Assembly: GCA_030706745.1 (NCBI GenBank)
Contig: JAUZNX010000009.1
Location: 1-58,739, forward strand
Reading direction: 5' to 3'
Length of the DNA: 58,739 nt
Source: Bacteroidota bacterium
GTDB lineage: Bacteria > Bacteroidota > Ignavibacteria > Palsa-1295
Part shown: in pieces, positions 48,305 through 58,567 of the stretch
How the letters are laid out: the number at the start of each line of letters is the position of its first letter
Numbering within the stretch: position 1 is the stretch's first letter
The notes under the pieces: model-generated
Seen by the model: the letters and a program-made list of their open reading frames with translations, nothing else
Told to the model about the DNA's origin: nothing
Databases searched by the model: none
Position numbers and translations under genes: made by a program

Positions 48305-49063
48305 TTACGGCAAGATCGAAAACGAACTCCAGCGCGACGAAGAACCACCATGAGTAATGATGCGCTTAACGCGCCAACGGTACTGGCCATTGGGTGCAAG
48401 CCGCTCGGCGGAATCGGGGTAGTTCACAATCGGCTGATTCGAAAACTCCGACAACCTCTCGGACCATACGTAGCGTTCGCTGTCGAGACGCTCTACGATG
48501 ATTTGGAAGGAATCCCCATCTTCCGGGTCCTGCCAGGAAAAGGTCTGACCGGTCGGCGGAGGCTTCGTCGGTCCGTTTGGACTCAGGGGAATTACCGGGT
48601 TAGTATAATGAAATGACGTCGTCACATCAACGGGCGTCGGCGTGCTATAGGTCAGTGTTCCTGTTGGGGATCGGTGGTACGCCTGCAACTGGTACCAAAA
48701 AGTCGCGCCGGGAAGAATCGCGGCAGTATCGCGATAGGATGTCGGCAGCGGTTCGATGGTCTGATCGGTCGTTTCGAGCTGCGCGACGATGCGCGCGCTA
48801 TCGGCGAGAATTCCGTCCGGGCCAATGGCTGGGTCTGTCGCGCGCCGAAGAATATACCCAGTCGTTGCGCGGGAGGAATCCATTTGCCACTCGATCCAAA
48901 TCGCATTCGTGTTCGGATCGACATCGGCGTAGATTCCACGATCGACCGGGTCAGGCGGAATCGATGTCGGAATAAAGTGGGGCTGTGGAGGTGTGATCTG
49001 CGGCTCTTGCGGTGTGCTGCACCCGACAAGAATCAGCAGAAGTGGTATGATTCGCTTATTCAC
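48305..49063 (-). CDS. Fibronectin-III-like lipoprotein
   Basis: 252 residues. Lipoprotein signal MNKRIIPLLLILVGCSTPQ with lipobox LVGC. After a Pro-rich linker come two beta-sandwich regions with the Fn3-like pattern (TNAIWIEWQMDSSRATTGYI, FSWQDPEDGDSFQIIVERLD, YRWRVKRIITHGG). No enzyme motif is present. It is placed in the envelope, next to the porV-like gene that it overlaps by 8 bases, and 12 bases before the SLBB gene. The function is not known; these domains often mediate protein or glycan contacts. Confidence 0.7.
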   Translation of the reverse strand: MNKRIIPLLLILVGCSTPQEPQITPPQPHFIPTSIPPDPVDRGIYADVDPNTNAIWIEWQMDSSRATTGYILRRATDPAIGPDGILADSARIVAQLETTDQTIEPLPTSYRDTAAILPGATFWYQLQAYHRSPTGTLTYSTPTPVDVTTSFHYTNPVIPLSPNGPTKPPPTGQTFSWQDPEDGDSFQIIVERLDSERYVWSERLSEFSNQPIVNYPDSAERLAPNGQYRWRVKRIITHGGSSSRWSSFSILP

Positions 49064-50189
49064 TCGTATCCTCCCTCTTCAAGAGATTATCGATGTTGAA
49101 AGAGAAACTCAGGCGATGTTCCGGCCCGAGCGCGGTATTGATGGAGAGCGAGTAATTCACATCGATCTTTTGATGCCAGTTGAATCCGGCACCAGTGGCA
49201 AAGAGCCCTCGGTCCAAACCGGCGCGTAGCGCGACGATGCTGTCATACATCATTTCGAGTCCAAATCGTGGCTTTTCCGCTTCGCCAATCAGGAAGTCGG
49301 ATGAGAACGTGGCGATGGTGTGCAGCAATGGCAGCGGCTGCGCGTATGCGATTCCCCCATTGATATGCATCGGTACTACTTGCGTCCTCTGAGTGCTCCA
49401 GTTCAACCGTGTGCCTCCAATATCGGTGACGGAAGTCCCAAGCGAGATCTTTCCAAGTGCCGGCATCTGCGTAAACTCGGCTACCGAGAATCGGAGCATA
49501 ATCCCAGCATCGACACCGATCCCAGAGGCTGAGCCGAAGCTACCAATCCCTTGATGGATGATCTTGAAGTTCACGCCAATCGGCACTTCTATTTTCTGCT
49601 TGTAGTACAGCCAACCCCAATCGAGTGTGAACCGATTGTTGCGCGCGACTGAGAGCACAATGGCATCTTCGTTATCGCTGAAATAATCTGGCGCCCCACC
49701 GGCAATCTCACGGACGATCTGTTCGCGCCGGTCGGCGAGGGAATCGGTAATATCGGGAGTGTGCATCAGATCGCCAACAGAAAGTCGGACCCAGTTGGCG
49801 GCGATCGTCATATCTTTCATTGGATAGGTAAGGCCCAGCTGGTAAAAGTTCGCAAGGGCACTGCCCGGTGTCCCATATTCCGACGAATACATGAATCCGA
49901 TGAGCCGATTCGAGACGAGCGATACGCCAGCGGGATTCCAATGGAATGCAGCCTCATCGTTTGCGATTGCGGTATACGCGCCACCCATTGCTAGCGCTCG
50001 CGAACCAACGGGAATTTCGAGGAAGGCGCCGGCGTACTTCGAGTCTTGCGCAAATGCTACCGAGGACAATCCGCACGATAATGTCATTGCGAGGAGGATT
50101 GCGGAGCGATAGCGGAGCAATCCGACGAAGCAATCCCTTCCCAGCAAGGGATTACTTCGTCGCTCCTTCGTCGCTCCTCGCAATGACAT
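49056..50189 (-). CDS. PorV/PorQ-like outer-membrane protein with repeat-derived N-terminus
   Basis: 377 residues from the ATG at 50189. The mature part begins SKYAGAFLEIPVGSRALAMG and continues AYTAIANDEAAFHWNPAGVS, the hallmark of the PorV/PorQ family, 14-stranded FadL-like barrels that act with PorU in T9SS. The native N-terminus seems displaced: residues 1 to about 36 (including RYRSAILLAMT) are encoded entirely by the 111-base palindromic repeat at 50080-50190, and the ATG lies in its terminal repeat. Together with the following LSCGLSSVAFAQ it still forms a plausible signal peptide. The first internal ATG (50087) would leave only MTLSCGLSSVAFAQ. An AAGGGA possible ribosome site precedes the first ATG. 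Confidence 0.88.
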   Translation of the reverse strand: MSLRGATKERRSNPLLGRDCFVGLLRYRSAILLAMTLSCGLSSVAFAQDSKYAGAFLEIPVGSRALAMGGAYTAIANDEAAFHWNPAGVSLVSNRLIGFMYSSEYGTPGSALANFYQLGLTYPMKDMTIAANWVRLSVGDLMHTPDITDSLADRREQIVREIAGGAPDYFSDNEDAIVLSVARNNRFTLDWGWLYYKQKIEVPIGVNFKIIHQGIGSFGSASGIGVDAGIMLRFSVAEFTQMPALGKISLGTSVTDIGGTRLNWSTQRTQVVPMHINGGIAYAQPLPLLHTIATFSSDFLIGEAEKPRFGLEMMYDSIVALRAGLDRGLFATGAGFNWHQKIDVNYSLSINTALGPEHRLSFSFNIDNLLKREDTSE

Positions 50190-50190
50190 T
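50080..50190. repeat. 111-bp palindromic MITE/REP-like element
   Basis: Perfect 17-base terminal inverted repeats AATGTCATTGCGAGGAG (50080-50096) and CTCCTCGCAATGACATT (50174-50190). An inner stem of 15 pairs with one mismatch lies at 50123-50137 and 50148-50162, loop TTCCCAGCAA. The whole can fold into one long hairpin. Sequences of this type (CATTGCGAGGAGCGAAGCGACGAAGCAATC) recur in many genomes. It lies between the porU-like stop and the porV-like mature region. Confidence 0.85.
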
Positions 50191-50196
50191 CCCTTA

Positions 50197-53100
50197 TTAC
50201 CTTAGTCTCGCAAATTTTCCTGTGATGTCTCGGCTGGCGTCTGGTGTTTGGGCGCCAAAGCGATAGAAATAGACCCCGTTAGCCACTTCATCGCCGTTAT
50301 CATCGCGGCCATCCCACCAGACTTCGTGATAGCCTAAACTTGTAGGCACGCCGGTGCCACCTTTTAAGAATCCGAAGCTCCTCGTCGGATCGTTCGATGG
50401 AAACGTCTCCGTTCGAATGCGCCGGCCACTCACGGTGTATATATCCAGACTCACAGAAGTTGCGAACGCGATGCCGCGAATCTCGTACGCGATGAACATG
50501 TACTCCTTCGTAAACGGGTTTGGAAACGAACCGAGCACACCAATCGAGAAGCCATTCGAAACGTGTACATCCAGCTCTTTCGCGACATTCATCCGTCCGT
50601 TGTTGTCAGTGGCCTGAATGGTAATCTTGTGATTGCCTTCCGCGAGCGAAGGTTCGAGTCGCAGATTAACTGTCGTTGTTGTTCGACCGGAATCGAGCAT
50701 CACAAAGTCTGCGAGTTGATTGTCGATTTTCAGGATCGTCTTGCCCGGAGTGAGGTCAATTCCATTCGCATCTTGGGCAATGGCATGAATATGCGGCACT
50801 GGAGGCACTTCACCATTTTGAGAGAAGATTTGTCCCTCCACCGTCATATCGACGACCGGGTCTTTGGTATCCGTGTTGTAGGCAACAGCAAACGTCCCGA
50901 GATTGCGTAACCTTGCCGTGAGCGTATTGCCGTTTGGCGTTGTCGAGAGTTTCGTCCACAACTTCGAGCGATCGTCCTGCCGGTAAATGAAAAGCGATCC
51001 GATCGGATGTCCGGCCAAAGAATCGACACGCACTGTCAGTGTGGAATTGGAATCCACCAGCGGTATTGCACCAAGGGAATCGCTCACAACCCTAACACCA
51101 GCATACTTGCGACCATTAGATGTGTACAGAGGGAGGAAGTGAATGTCCGGCTGCACAGTCTGCGCCGGCATGTATTGCCGATTGACACGGATCACATCGG
51201 CATTGATGCTTCCCTCCGTGTTCGGACTCAGCGAGAGCACAATTTCTTCCGAATTGAAATGTGCCGCAATGCCCGAGCTGCGTTGGTATGCCGCGGCGCC
51301 GGGGGCATAAGGCATCGCGAGCGTGGTATCGTTTGTGCGGAGGCTATCTCGAAGATTTAGCGGGCTGCCTCCTGCATCGGGACTAATTGCGAGCGCATAG
51401 AGCGCAGAATCAACATTCGTTATAGGAACAGGAATGGAAAGCAGCGCATCCGAGTGTGCCCCAAGTCCATTCACCACTGTGCTGCCGACGATTTGTGGGC
51501 TACCAGTCCTTTCATCCAGCAGTGTGACGGTACTCGATCCGATCGGTGATGCTCCCCAATTATAGACGCGCTCTTGCCAGGCGAGGCCATTCTTGGTCGC
51601 AAGATATTTGCCGGAAAGCGTGCGATGATATGCGTCCTTCATCACCGATGGATCCACCGCTGCTCCAACGATAATCGTAGCGGAATCGGAAACGACAGTC
51701 CCGGATGACGTCGTCAGGACAACCTTGCTAACAACTTTATCACCAGCTTTCAACTGATTGCCCGCAACCACAGCATGGTAACGGTCGCCACTTGCTGTCA
51801 TTGGAAGCATGATCGTGCGTGATGCGATCTGCCCAGCAGCATTCTGAGAATAGATCGTAAGTGAATCGATCACAGTAACGATCGCTTGTGGCGTCTGGAT
51901 GGCCGCACTGAAATCGAGCTGCGAGCCAACCGGCAGAGGCCGCGGTTCGAAATCGAGCTCCGTGATGCGCGAGTCGGTAATCGTTACGTCCTCGCTCGTA
52001 GCGGCATAGCGGGCATCGGAATTGTCCGAAATCGTGACACGATACGCCGCGTGGGAAATCGAGATTGCCGGGACATTATCCGTTATCGAAAATGCGCCTC
52101 CTGTCACTGGAATGCCACCAATCAGGTGCGGCGGTGAGAGAGGACTCATTTTCGTATCAACCAGCTCGATCGATGCCGTCCCTGATGTAATGGTCGTCGT
52201 TCCGCTCAAATGAACCGACCCGCCCGGCATGATCGTCCTCGATCCCAGCGTGAGTGTAACATGCTCGCTTGGCGGATGAGGCGCCGCCAGTGGATCGCCG
52301 AGGAAGTGATAGCAGTACATGAGCGTCGGCGGTATCAGATCGCCTGCATCCGCTCGCAAGAGAAATTCAATCTTCCCTGCATTAATGCGTTCTGCAATGG
52401 GCCCACCTACAGAATCGAACAAGTGTGGAACAACTGACTCCGCCATGTGCTCGTCATTTTGCTCCCACCCAAAGCTCGTTGTCCCCATGCAGGCAATGGT
52501 ACCGGCACCTGCCGCATTTTGCAGCGTATTCAGGATGCCAACCGATGGCCCATCATAGCCTGCTGTGAAGCAAGTCATGCTCAGAATGATCGGGTAATGC
52601 AGTGAATTATGGAATCGCGACAAGTCCGAATTGTCCAGCACGGGACGTCCGGTACTATCGAGCGGATCATCCCAAATGGCATTGCCGCCGTGACCGAAAT
52701 AGCCGATGAAAGCGAGTCCATTGTTAACGTTGTTCACGAGTGTCTGGTCCGAACTGCGATATGGCGATGTAATTACCGTCGATTGGCGCAACACACTGAC
52801 CCGACCCGGCAACGCGCGTTGAATGATACCATCAATGTCAGTATCGAAGCTTCCGCCTGCACCGATGAACAGCGCTTTGTTCTTCCAATCGCCAGGAGTG
52901 ACACGGTCCGCTTCAAATTCTTTCAGCTTGGCGAAGTAGGCTGCGTCACCTTTGATGTCCGGAGTCGCGAGCCGTCCGAGCAAAATGTCAGGGACGAGAT
53001 CGTCGCCATCAAGCATCGCGTACCAGGCATCGGCAGCGACATTTCCTTCGAGATAGGCTTGCACATACGGTGCCGGAACCTGGTCGGTCGGTTTGTAAGG

Positions 53101-55284
53101 CTTCGGATCATCATTGCCCTGGTGCGTGACGCCAACGAGCAGTACATACTTTGGAGGATCCTGCCATGAATTGTATGCGTAGCTCAGAAATGCTTTGATG
53201 GCATTTGGCGAGCGCGCTCCATAATTGAATTCGTCATAGATATTGGCAACATCGACAATTTTAGTCGTGACATGATTTGCGCTCGCTCGATAGTCTGCCA
53301 AATCTTGAAGCGGGACGCGGGCGCCGGAATGTGCTTTCGGAAGATGATCGCGATTGGTGATAATGAGATAGGCTCCGGAATTTGCCGGTGAAGCTAGTCC
53401 GGCAAAATCATCTTTCACATATCGCGTTGGTTTGAGCTTTCCGGCTTCGGTGACGGCGAGAAACCCGTCGGCATCGCTCGCAACATTGAGCTGGAAGATC
53501 GCCTTGGTGCTCCTGGGTTGATCGGGGTTTGACGTGATGACGACATTCGAAATCTTCGAGACCCCGACGCGATAAATCGATATATCGGTCCGGCTAAAGT
53601 TCTGCAAGGTGAATTGGTAGAGTGCAGAGGCTGCGTGCTGTGGTGCATGAAATGCCAACTCGTCCTGATACGCATAGTATAATCGATCGTATCCGAGCTC
53701 GATCCAATTAATCGCGAAGCGGCAGCCCTGCGTCGTGGTCTGTCTGCGTTGCGAAAATGTGATGCCGATCGGCGACACATTGCCACTGGTATCGAGTACG
53801 GGCCCACCAAGCAGTTGCGCCGTCGGCTGACCCGAGGAGAGCTGTGATGCCGTGTCGGTCGAAAGGAACTTCAGCGTTTGGCTGTCCCACGTTCCGTGCA
53901 GCACATCCCGATTGTTGACGGAGATCGAGGCAACGTCTTCGCTATCGACGTTCGGAAGCTCGATGCCTTTGGGATCGGTAGCACCGGGATCGAAATGCGA
54001 GATGCCGTGGAGCGCGGCGCGAATGGAGATGGGCCGGTTCTGTCGCACATCAGCAAACGGGACGATGGCTTGCGTTGTGTAGCTGCCACGATAGAGCTGC
54101 CCGGTACCGACAATCGCCATGAAGTCATGATCCCGAAGATCCGAACGCCGGTCCACATCGGAAATATCGAGATCGTCATGGATGTTGTCCTGCTCCACAT
54201 GTACCAGCGACCAGAAGGCGCTGTCCCGCACATTGATAAATTTTGCGCGATCGACTTCGCGAATCTCGCCGGACTCCTCGACCATTCGCTTTACTCCGCC
54301 GAGTGGAACGGGAGAGTAGTGGGTGCCCCATACGAGATAATAGACATTGTCTTTGGTATCGGGATCGTAGTAGAAATCACCGAATGTACCGGGGCCATCG
54401 TAATGCTTTTCCTCGCCATAGAACTCGAAGTAATCGTTCGGATCGAAGTGTCCATCCTGATGATCGAACACATAAACCGGCACCTGCTGCCCTCGATTCA
54501 CGATGCGGAGCGTATTGGGATCGACGCTGCCCGGATCGATGCCGAAGTTCTTTAGGTCCTCGAACGCAATGTGATAAATACCCGTCTTCCGCACGTACAT
54601 TCTGTAGACATTGCCATCATCGGCCTGTATGCCGGGCGATTGCTTCACATCAGTGTCCGATAATATTCGACCTCCTTTTAAGGCTATCGAGTGCGATGGT
54701 GCCGGCGCCGAAGGATGCGTCGCTGAGAGTCTCTGTTTGAATACTCCAGTCGACACTTGAAATGGCTCCGCAAGATCCGTAACAGAACTTGAAGGCAGTC
54801 CTAATGGGTCTGAAATCCGAACAACGACACGTCTCGTGTAGCGAATCTCATTTGGCACGGTCTGATCGAGGATTCCGAGTGCCAGCCGGCTCACAGGTGC
54901 CGCGCGCATTCGTCCGATGTATCTGAGCTGTGCGAAGCCAATGCCATAGTGATCCGCGATGCGCGTTCGAGGACTTACGAGCGCGGCTGAAAGCCTGATT
55001 GATTGGTCAACATGAGAAACGACCACCACGCTGGCGGATTTCGAGGCGCGGATCGGAATCACAAGCTCAGCAAGCGGATCTCCCGTTCGCCGTTGCTCAT
55101 GATAGGCGCGCAAGTGCAATGCATGGTTTGCGTCTGTATCGAATGCTGGTTGGGGAACCGTGATTTCCACCGTGACGGAGTTGGCTTGCCGGCTTAATTC
55201 GCGGACGTGAATAGATTGGCCGACCGCATTACTGCAGACGAAAAGCAAAAAGCTGATACAGCAAACAGGTATCCGAGACCGCAA
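50197..55284 (-). CDS. PorU-like C25 (gingipain-family) T9SS peptidase
   Basis: 1695 residues, longer than typical PorU (about 1150-1300 from memory). The start is TTG 55284 with a signal peptide (ISFLLFVCSNAVGQ) and an in-frame stop seven codons upstream. A beta-rich N-terminal region (DHQDGHFDPNDYFEFYGEEK, VYYLVWGTHYSPV) precedes the C25 peptidase: catalytic His in GYFGHGGNAIW (about residue 861), Cys in SMTCFTAGYD (about 903), and LLGRLATPDIK. Several Ig-like domains follow and the end is a FlgD/T9SS-type module (FPNPFTKEY, SVSLDIYTVSGRRIRTE, WWDGRDDNGDEVANGVYFYR). PorU is the surface sortase of T9SS. The PorV-like gene follows at once. Confidence 0.9.
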   Translation of the reverse strand: MRSRIPVCCISFLLFVCSNAVGQSIHVRELSRQANSVTVEITVPQPAFDTDANHALHLRAYHEQRRTGDPLAELVIPIRASKSASVVVVSHVDQSIRLSAALVSPRTRIADHYGIGFAQLRYIGRMRAAPVSRLALGILDQTVPNEIRYTRRVVVRISDPLGLPSSSVTDLAEPFQVSTGVFKQRLSATHPSAPAPSHSIALKGGRILSDTDVKQSPGIQADDGNVYRMYVRKTGIYHIAFEDLKNFGIDPGSVDPNTLRIVNRGQQVPVYVFDHQDGHFDPNDYFEFYGEEKHYDGPGTFGDFYYDPDTKDNVYYLVWGTHYSPVPLGGVKRMVEESGEIREVDRAKFINVRDSAFWSLVHVEQDNIHDDLDISDVDRRSDLRDHDFMAIVGTGQLYRGSYTTQAIVPFADVRQNRPISIRAALHGISHFDPGATDPKGIELPNVDSEDVASISVNNRDVLHGTWDSQTLKFLSTDTASQLSSGQPTAQLLGGPVLDTSGNVSPIGITFSQRRQTTTQGCRFAINWIELGYDRLYYAYQDELAFHAPQHAASALYQFTLQNFSRTDISIYRVGVSKISNVVITSNPDQPRSTKAIFQLNVASDADGFLAVTEAGKLKPTRYVKDDFAGLASPANSGAYLIITNRDHLPKAHSGARVPLQDLADYRASANHVTTKIVDVANIYDEFNYGARSPNAIKAFLSYAYNSWQDPPKYVLLVGVTHQGNDDPKPYKPTDQVPAPYVQAYLEGNVAADAWYAMLDGDDLVPDILLGRLATPDIKGDAAYFAKLKEFEADRVTPGDWKNKALFIGAGGSFDTDIDGIIQRALPGRVSVLRQSTVITSPYRSSDQTLVNNVNNGLAFIGYFGHGGNAIWDDPLDSTGRPVLDNSDLSRFHNSLHYPIILSMTCFTAGYDGPSVGILNTLQNAAGAGTIACMGTTSFGWEQNDEHMAESVVPHLFDSVGGPIAERINAGKIEFLLRADAGDLIPPTLMYCYHFLGDPLAAPHPPSEHVTLTLGSRTIMPGGSVHLSGTTTITSGTASIELVDTKMSPLSPPHLIGGIPVTGGAFSITDNVPAISISHAAYRVTISDNSDARYAATSEDVTITDSRITELDFEPRPLPVGSQLDFSAAIQTPQAIVTVIDSLTIYSQNAAGQIASRTIMLPMTASGDRYHAVVAGNQLKAGDKVVSKVVLTTSSGTVVSDSATIIVGAAVDPSVMKDAYHRTLSGKYLATKNGLAWQERVYNWGASPIGSSTVTLLDERTGSPQIVGSTVVNGLGAHSDALLSIPVPITNVDSALYALAISPDAGGSPLNLRDSLRTNDTTLAMPYAPGAAAYQRSSGIAAHFNSEEIVLSLSPNTEGSINADVIRVNRQYMPAQTVQPDIHFLPLYTSNGRKYAGVRVVSDSLGAIPLVDSNSTLTVRVDSLAGHPIGSLFIYRQDDRSKLWTKLSTTPNGNTLTARLRNLGTFAVAYNTDTKDPVVDMTVEGQIFSQNGEVPPVPHIHAIAQDANGIDLTPGKTILKIDNQLADFVMLDSGRTTTTVNLRLEPSLAEGNHKITIQATDNNGRMNVAKELDVHVSNGFSIGVLGSFPNPFTKEYMFIAYEIRGIAFATSVSLDIYTVSGRRIRTETFPSNDPTRSFGFLKGGTGVPTSLGYHEVWWDGRDDNGDEVANGVYFYRFGAQTPDASRDITGKFARLR

Positions 55285-55489
55285 GGCTCTTACGAAGTTG
55301 ATTCAGTTAGGGGCTCGCGCATCCGGGCGTACGGGGGCAACCGTGGCGACAGGATGGCATCAGCATGTCACGAACCGAGTCGGGATGAATCCCGCCTCGA
55401 CTCTATAACACAATTCGGCCTCGACATCAGTTCGCGCCGCTGGCTTGAATTACACGATTTGAGGCCATGGGATCCCAAACAGCCTGGGT

Positions 55490-58400
55490 CTACCCCGCTC
55501 CGTGGCAGTTCTTGTACTTCTTCCCGCTGCCGCATGGGCAGGGATCGTTGCGCCCGACTTTAGGTCCGACGCGCACGGTTTGTGGCACGGGACGCGGTGC
55601 GGGAATTTCGCTTTCACCGTTGCCGTGAAATCCGGATGGCGCTGCTTCTTTCGAAGCCACTGCGCGGCCACGCTTCGCCGGCTGGCTCGGCATCATACGG
55701 CGGCCACCGGCCTGCGCCGGGACCATCTGCCCCGTGCGCGGATCCTGTACCATCGGGTAGAGCTTGAAGGCCAGATCGAGCACGCCATCGCGGACAAGCA
55801 CGAGCAGTTCCTGGAACATCCGATAGCCCTCTTGCTTGTATTCGACCAGTGGGTCCTTCTGTCCATAAGCGCGGAGGCCGATGCCTTCCTTCAACTCGTC
55901 CATTTCGCGAAGATGATCGCGCCATTTTTCGTCGATGACGCGGAGTGTCGCGAAGCGTTCGAGTTGGGCAACGCCTTCGGAGCCAAGCTGCTCCTCCTTT
56001 CGCGCATAAAACTGATACGCTTCATCGATGATCTTTGCGGCCACTCCGTCCTCACCGATCTGTGCGAATTCTTCACGCGTCATCTGCGCATCGACCATGA
56101 AGCGCGTGCGGACTTCGTCCTGCAGCTTCTCCATTTCACCTGCGTGATAATGGACGGCTGTCAGCTCTTTGACAGCCTCCTCCATCATTTCGAGAATCTC
56201 ATCCTTCAGTCGCTCGCCATAGAGCGCCTGACGGCGTCGCTCGTAAATGACCTCGCGCTGCGAGTTCATGACGTTGTCATACTCGAGCAGGCGCTTGCGG
56301 ATGGCGAAGTTGTTCTCCTCGACCTTCTTCTGTGCGCGCTCGACGGATTTCGTGATCATCGAATGCTTGATGACCTCGCCCTCTTCCAGACCGAGCTTCT
56401 GCATGATGCCGGCGATGCGCTCGCTGCCGAACAAGCGCATCAGATCATCTTCGAGCGAAAGATAAAACTGCGTCGAACCCGGATCGCCCTGGCGACCTGC
56501 GCGGCCACGAAGTTGGCGATCAATACGCCGCGCATCGTGGCGTTCAGTGCCGAGGATGTGCAATCCACCTGCCTCGCGCACGCCGGGGCCGAGTTTGATG
56601 TCGGTACCACGGCCAGCCATGTTCGTTGCAATGGTCACGGCGCCGGAGAGTCCGGCATTCCGAATAATTTCAGCTTCGCGTGCGTGCTGCTTGGCGTTTA
56701 GTACATTATGCGGCACTCCGATGCGCTTGAGCAACTTGGAGATTGTCTCGGAGACTTCGACGCTCGTCGTACCGACCAACACCGGGCGGCCCAATTTGCG
56801 AAGCTCCTGAATCTCTTCCATGACCGCATTGAGCTTTTCTCGCTTCGTGCGATACACCATGTCGTCGCGGTCATCTCGGGTCACGGGTACGTTCGTCGGA
56901 ATGACGACGACATCAAGCTGATAGATACTAAAAAACTCACCCGCTTCGGTTTCGGCGGTGCCCGTCATGCCAGCGAGCTTCTTATAAAGACGGAAATAGT
57001 TCTGGAGTGTGATCGTGGCGAGCGTTTGCGTGTCGCGCTCGACAGTGACGCTCTCCTTCGCCTCGATGGCCTGATGCAGACCTTCGGAGTACCTGCGCCC
57101 CGGCAGAATCCGACCGGTAAACTCATCGACAATGAGGACCTTGCCCTCCTGCACGACATATTCCACGTCTTTTTCATAGAGCGAATATGCGCGCAGGAGC
57201 TGACCGATCGTGTGCAACCGGTCGGAGCGATCGGCATACAGAAGATGAAGCTCGTCTTTCTTTTTGCGTGTCTCTTCTTCTGAATACCCTTCAAGCTGCG
57301 AAAGCTCGGTGGCAATATCCGGCAAAATCCAGAGATCGCGATCGCCACCCGCCGCAAGGAAGTCACGGCCTTTATCGGTCAGATCGATCTGATGGTTCTT
57401 TTCTTCGACGACGAAGTAGAGGTCATCATCGATCAGGTGCATATTGCGCGATTGGTCGCGCATGAACTCCATTTCGGTGGACTGCATGAGCTTGGCCATC
57501 TCGCCATCGGACAGGAGCTTCAGCAGCCGCTTGTTCTTCGGCATCCCATGATGCACGCGGACCAGCATTTCACCAGCCTTTTTCTTCTTATCGTCGTCTC
57601 CGGATTTCAGCAGTTCCTCGGCTTCGGTCATAAAACTCGCGCAGAGGGCCTTCTGCGCGTTGACCACGCGATCGACAATCGGCTTCATCTCGTCGAACTT
57701 GTGATCGGCGCTTTCGACCGGACCCGAGATGATGAGCGGCGTACGCGCTTCATCGATCAGTACAGAATCGACTTCATCCACGACCGCATAATAGTGCGGA
57801 CGCTGCACCATCTCGTTCGCATCCTGCACCATGTTATCCCGCAGGTAGTCGAATCCAAATTCGTTGTTGGTGCCGTAGGTGATATCGGCCTCGTACATCG
57901 GCTTGCGCTCCCACGGGTTCTGCGATTGCAGAATCACGCCGACGGTCAGCCCGAGGTATTCGTAGATCTTGCCCATCCATTGCGAGTCGCGCAATGCAAG
58001 GTAATCGTTAACCGTCACGATATGCACGCCACGACCCGGCAAAGCATTCAAGTATACTGGCAGCGTAGCCACGAGCGTCTTACCTTCGCCCGTTGCCATC
58101 TCCGCGATCTTGCCCTGATGCAAAACAATGCCGCCAATTAGCTGCACGTCGAATGGGATCATGTCCCACTTCATCTCTTGCCCGGCGACGGTGAAGGTCG
58201 AGCCGACCAGCCTGCGGCACGCATCCTTGACGACAGCGAAGGCTTCCGGTAACAGCTCGTCGAGCGTGACCTTAGTCACCTCGTCTAGTTCTTTATCGAG
58301 GACGCCAATGCGCTCGATGATCTCCATGCGCTCCGCATGTGGAACGTCCTCTTTGAGTCGCTCACGTAACTCGTGGGATTCCTCGGTGATCTCATGCGTC

Positions 58401-58567
58401 GCTTCTCGAATGCGGGCGCGAAATTCCTCCGTTTTCGCGCGGAGTTCGTCATCGGTCAGGCTGGCAAGCCCCTCATAATGCGCGTTGATTTCATCAACGA
58501 GCGGCAGCAGTAACTCGACGTCTTTCTCCCGCTTGGAGCCAAAAATCTTCTCTATAAACTTTAGCAT
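55490..58567 (-). CDS. secA: Protein translocase subunit SecA
   Basis: 1025 residues, within the range for Bacteroidota/Chlorobi SecA. The motor shows Walker A in [19 protein letters not shown] (about 155-165) and Walker [14 protein letters not shown], with preprotein-crosslinking and helical-wing domains between, FLADRQGDPG-type motif VI sequence ([20 protein letters not shown]) and the C-terminal zinc-binding tail [18 protein letters not shown] that contacts SecB or lipids. It drives protein export through SecYEG with ATP. The T9SS genes lie 205 bases downstream on the same strand; their substrates must first cross by SecA. Confidence 0.98.
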   Translation of the reverse strand: MLKFIEKIFGSKREKDVELLLPLVDEINAHYEGLASLTDDELRAKTEEFRARIREATHEITEESHELRERLKEDVPHAERMEIIERIGVLDKELDEVTKVTLDELLPEAFAVVKDACRRLVGSTFTVAGQEMKWDMIPFDVQLIGGIVLHQGKIAEMATGEGKTLVATLPVYLNALPGRGVHIVTVNDYLALRDSQWMGKIYEYLGLTVGVILQSQNPWERKPMYEADITYGTNNEFGFDYLRDNMVQDANEMVQRPHYYAVVDEVDSVLIDEARTPLIISGPVESADHKFDEMKPIVDRVVNAQKALCASFMTEAEELLKSGDDDKKKKAGEMLVRVHHGMPKNKRLLKLLSDGEMAKLMQSTEMEFMRDQSRNMHLIDDDLYFVVEEKNHQIDLTDKGRDFLAAGGDRDLWILPDIATELSQLEGYSEEETRKKKDELHLLYADRSDRLHTIGQLLRAYSLYEKDVEYVVQEGKVLIVDEFTGRILPGRRYSEGLHQAIEAKESVTVERDTQTLATITLQNYFRLYKKLAGMTGTAETEAGEFFSIYQLDVVVIPTNVPVTRDDRDDMVYRTKREKLNAVMEEIQELRKLGRPVLVGTTSVEVSETISKLLKRIGVPHNVLNAKQHAREAEIIRNAGLSGAVTIATNMAGRGTDIKLGPGVREAGGLHILGTERHDARRIDRQLRGRAGRQGDPGSTQFYLSLEDDLMRLFGSERIAGIMQKLGLEEGEVIKHSMITKSVERAQKKVEENNFAIRKRLLEYDNVMNSQREVIYERRRQALYGERLKDEILEMMEEAVKELTAVHYHAGEMEKLQDEVRTRFMVDAQMTREEFAQIGEDGVAAKIIDEAYQFYARKEEQLGSEGVAQLERFATLRVIDEKWRDHLREMDELKEGIGLRAYGQKDPLVEYKQEGYRMFQELLVLVRDGVLDLAFKLYPMVQDPRTGQMVPAQAGGRRMMPSQPAKRGRAVASKEAAPSGFHGNGESEIPAPRPVPQTVRVGPKVGRNDPCPCGSGKKYKNCHGAG

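Noticed and set aside
55502-56701. Long open frame of 399 codons on the plus strand
   Set aside because: Lies wholly within secA on the opposite strand, has no domain and is Leu/Arg/His-rich as shadow frames of this composition are.
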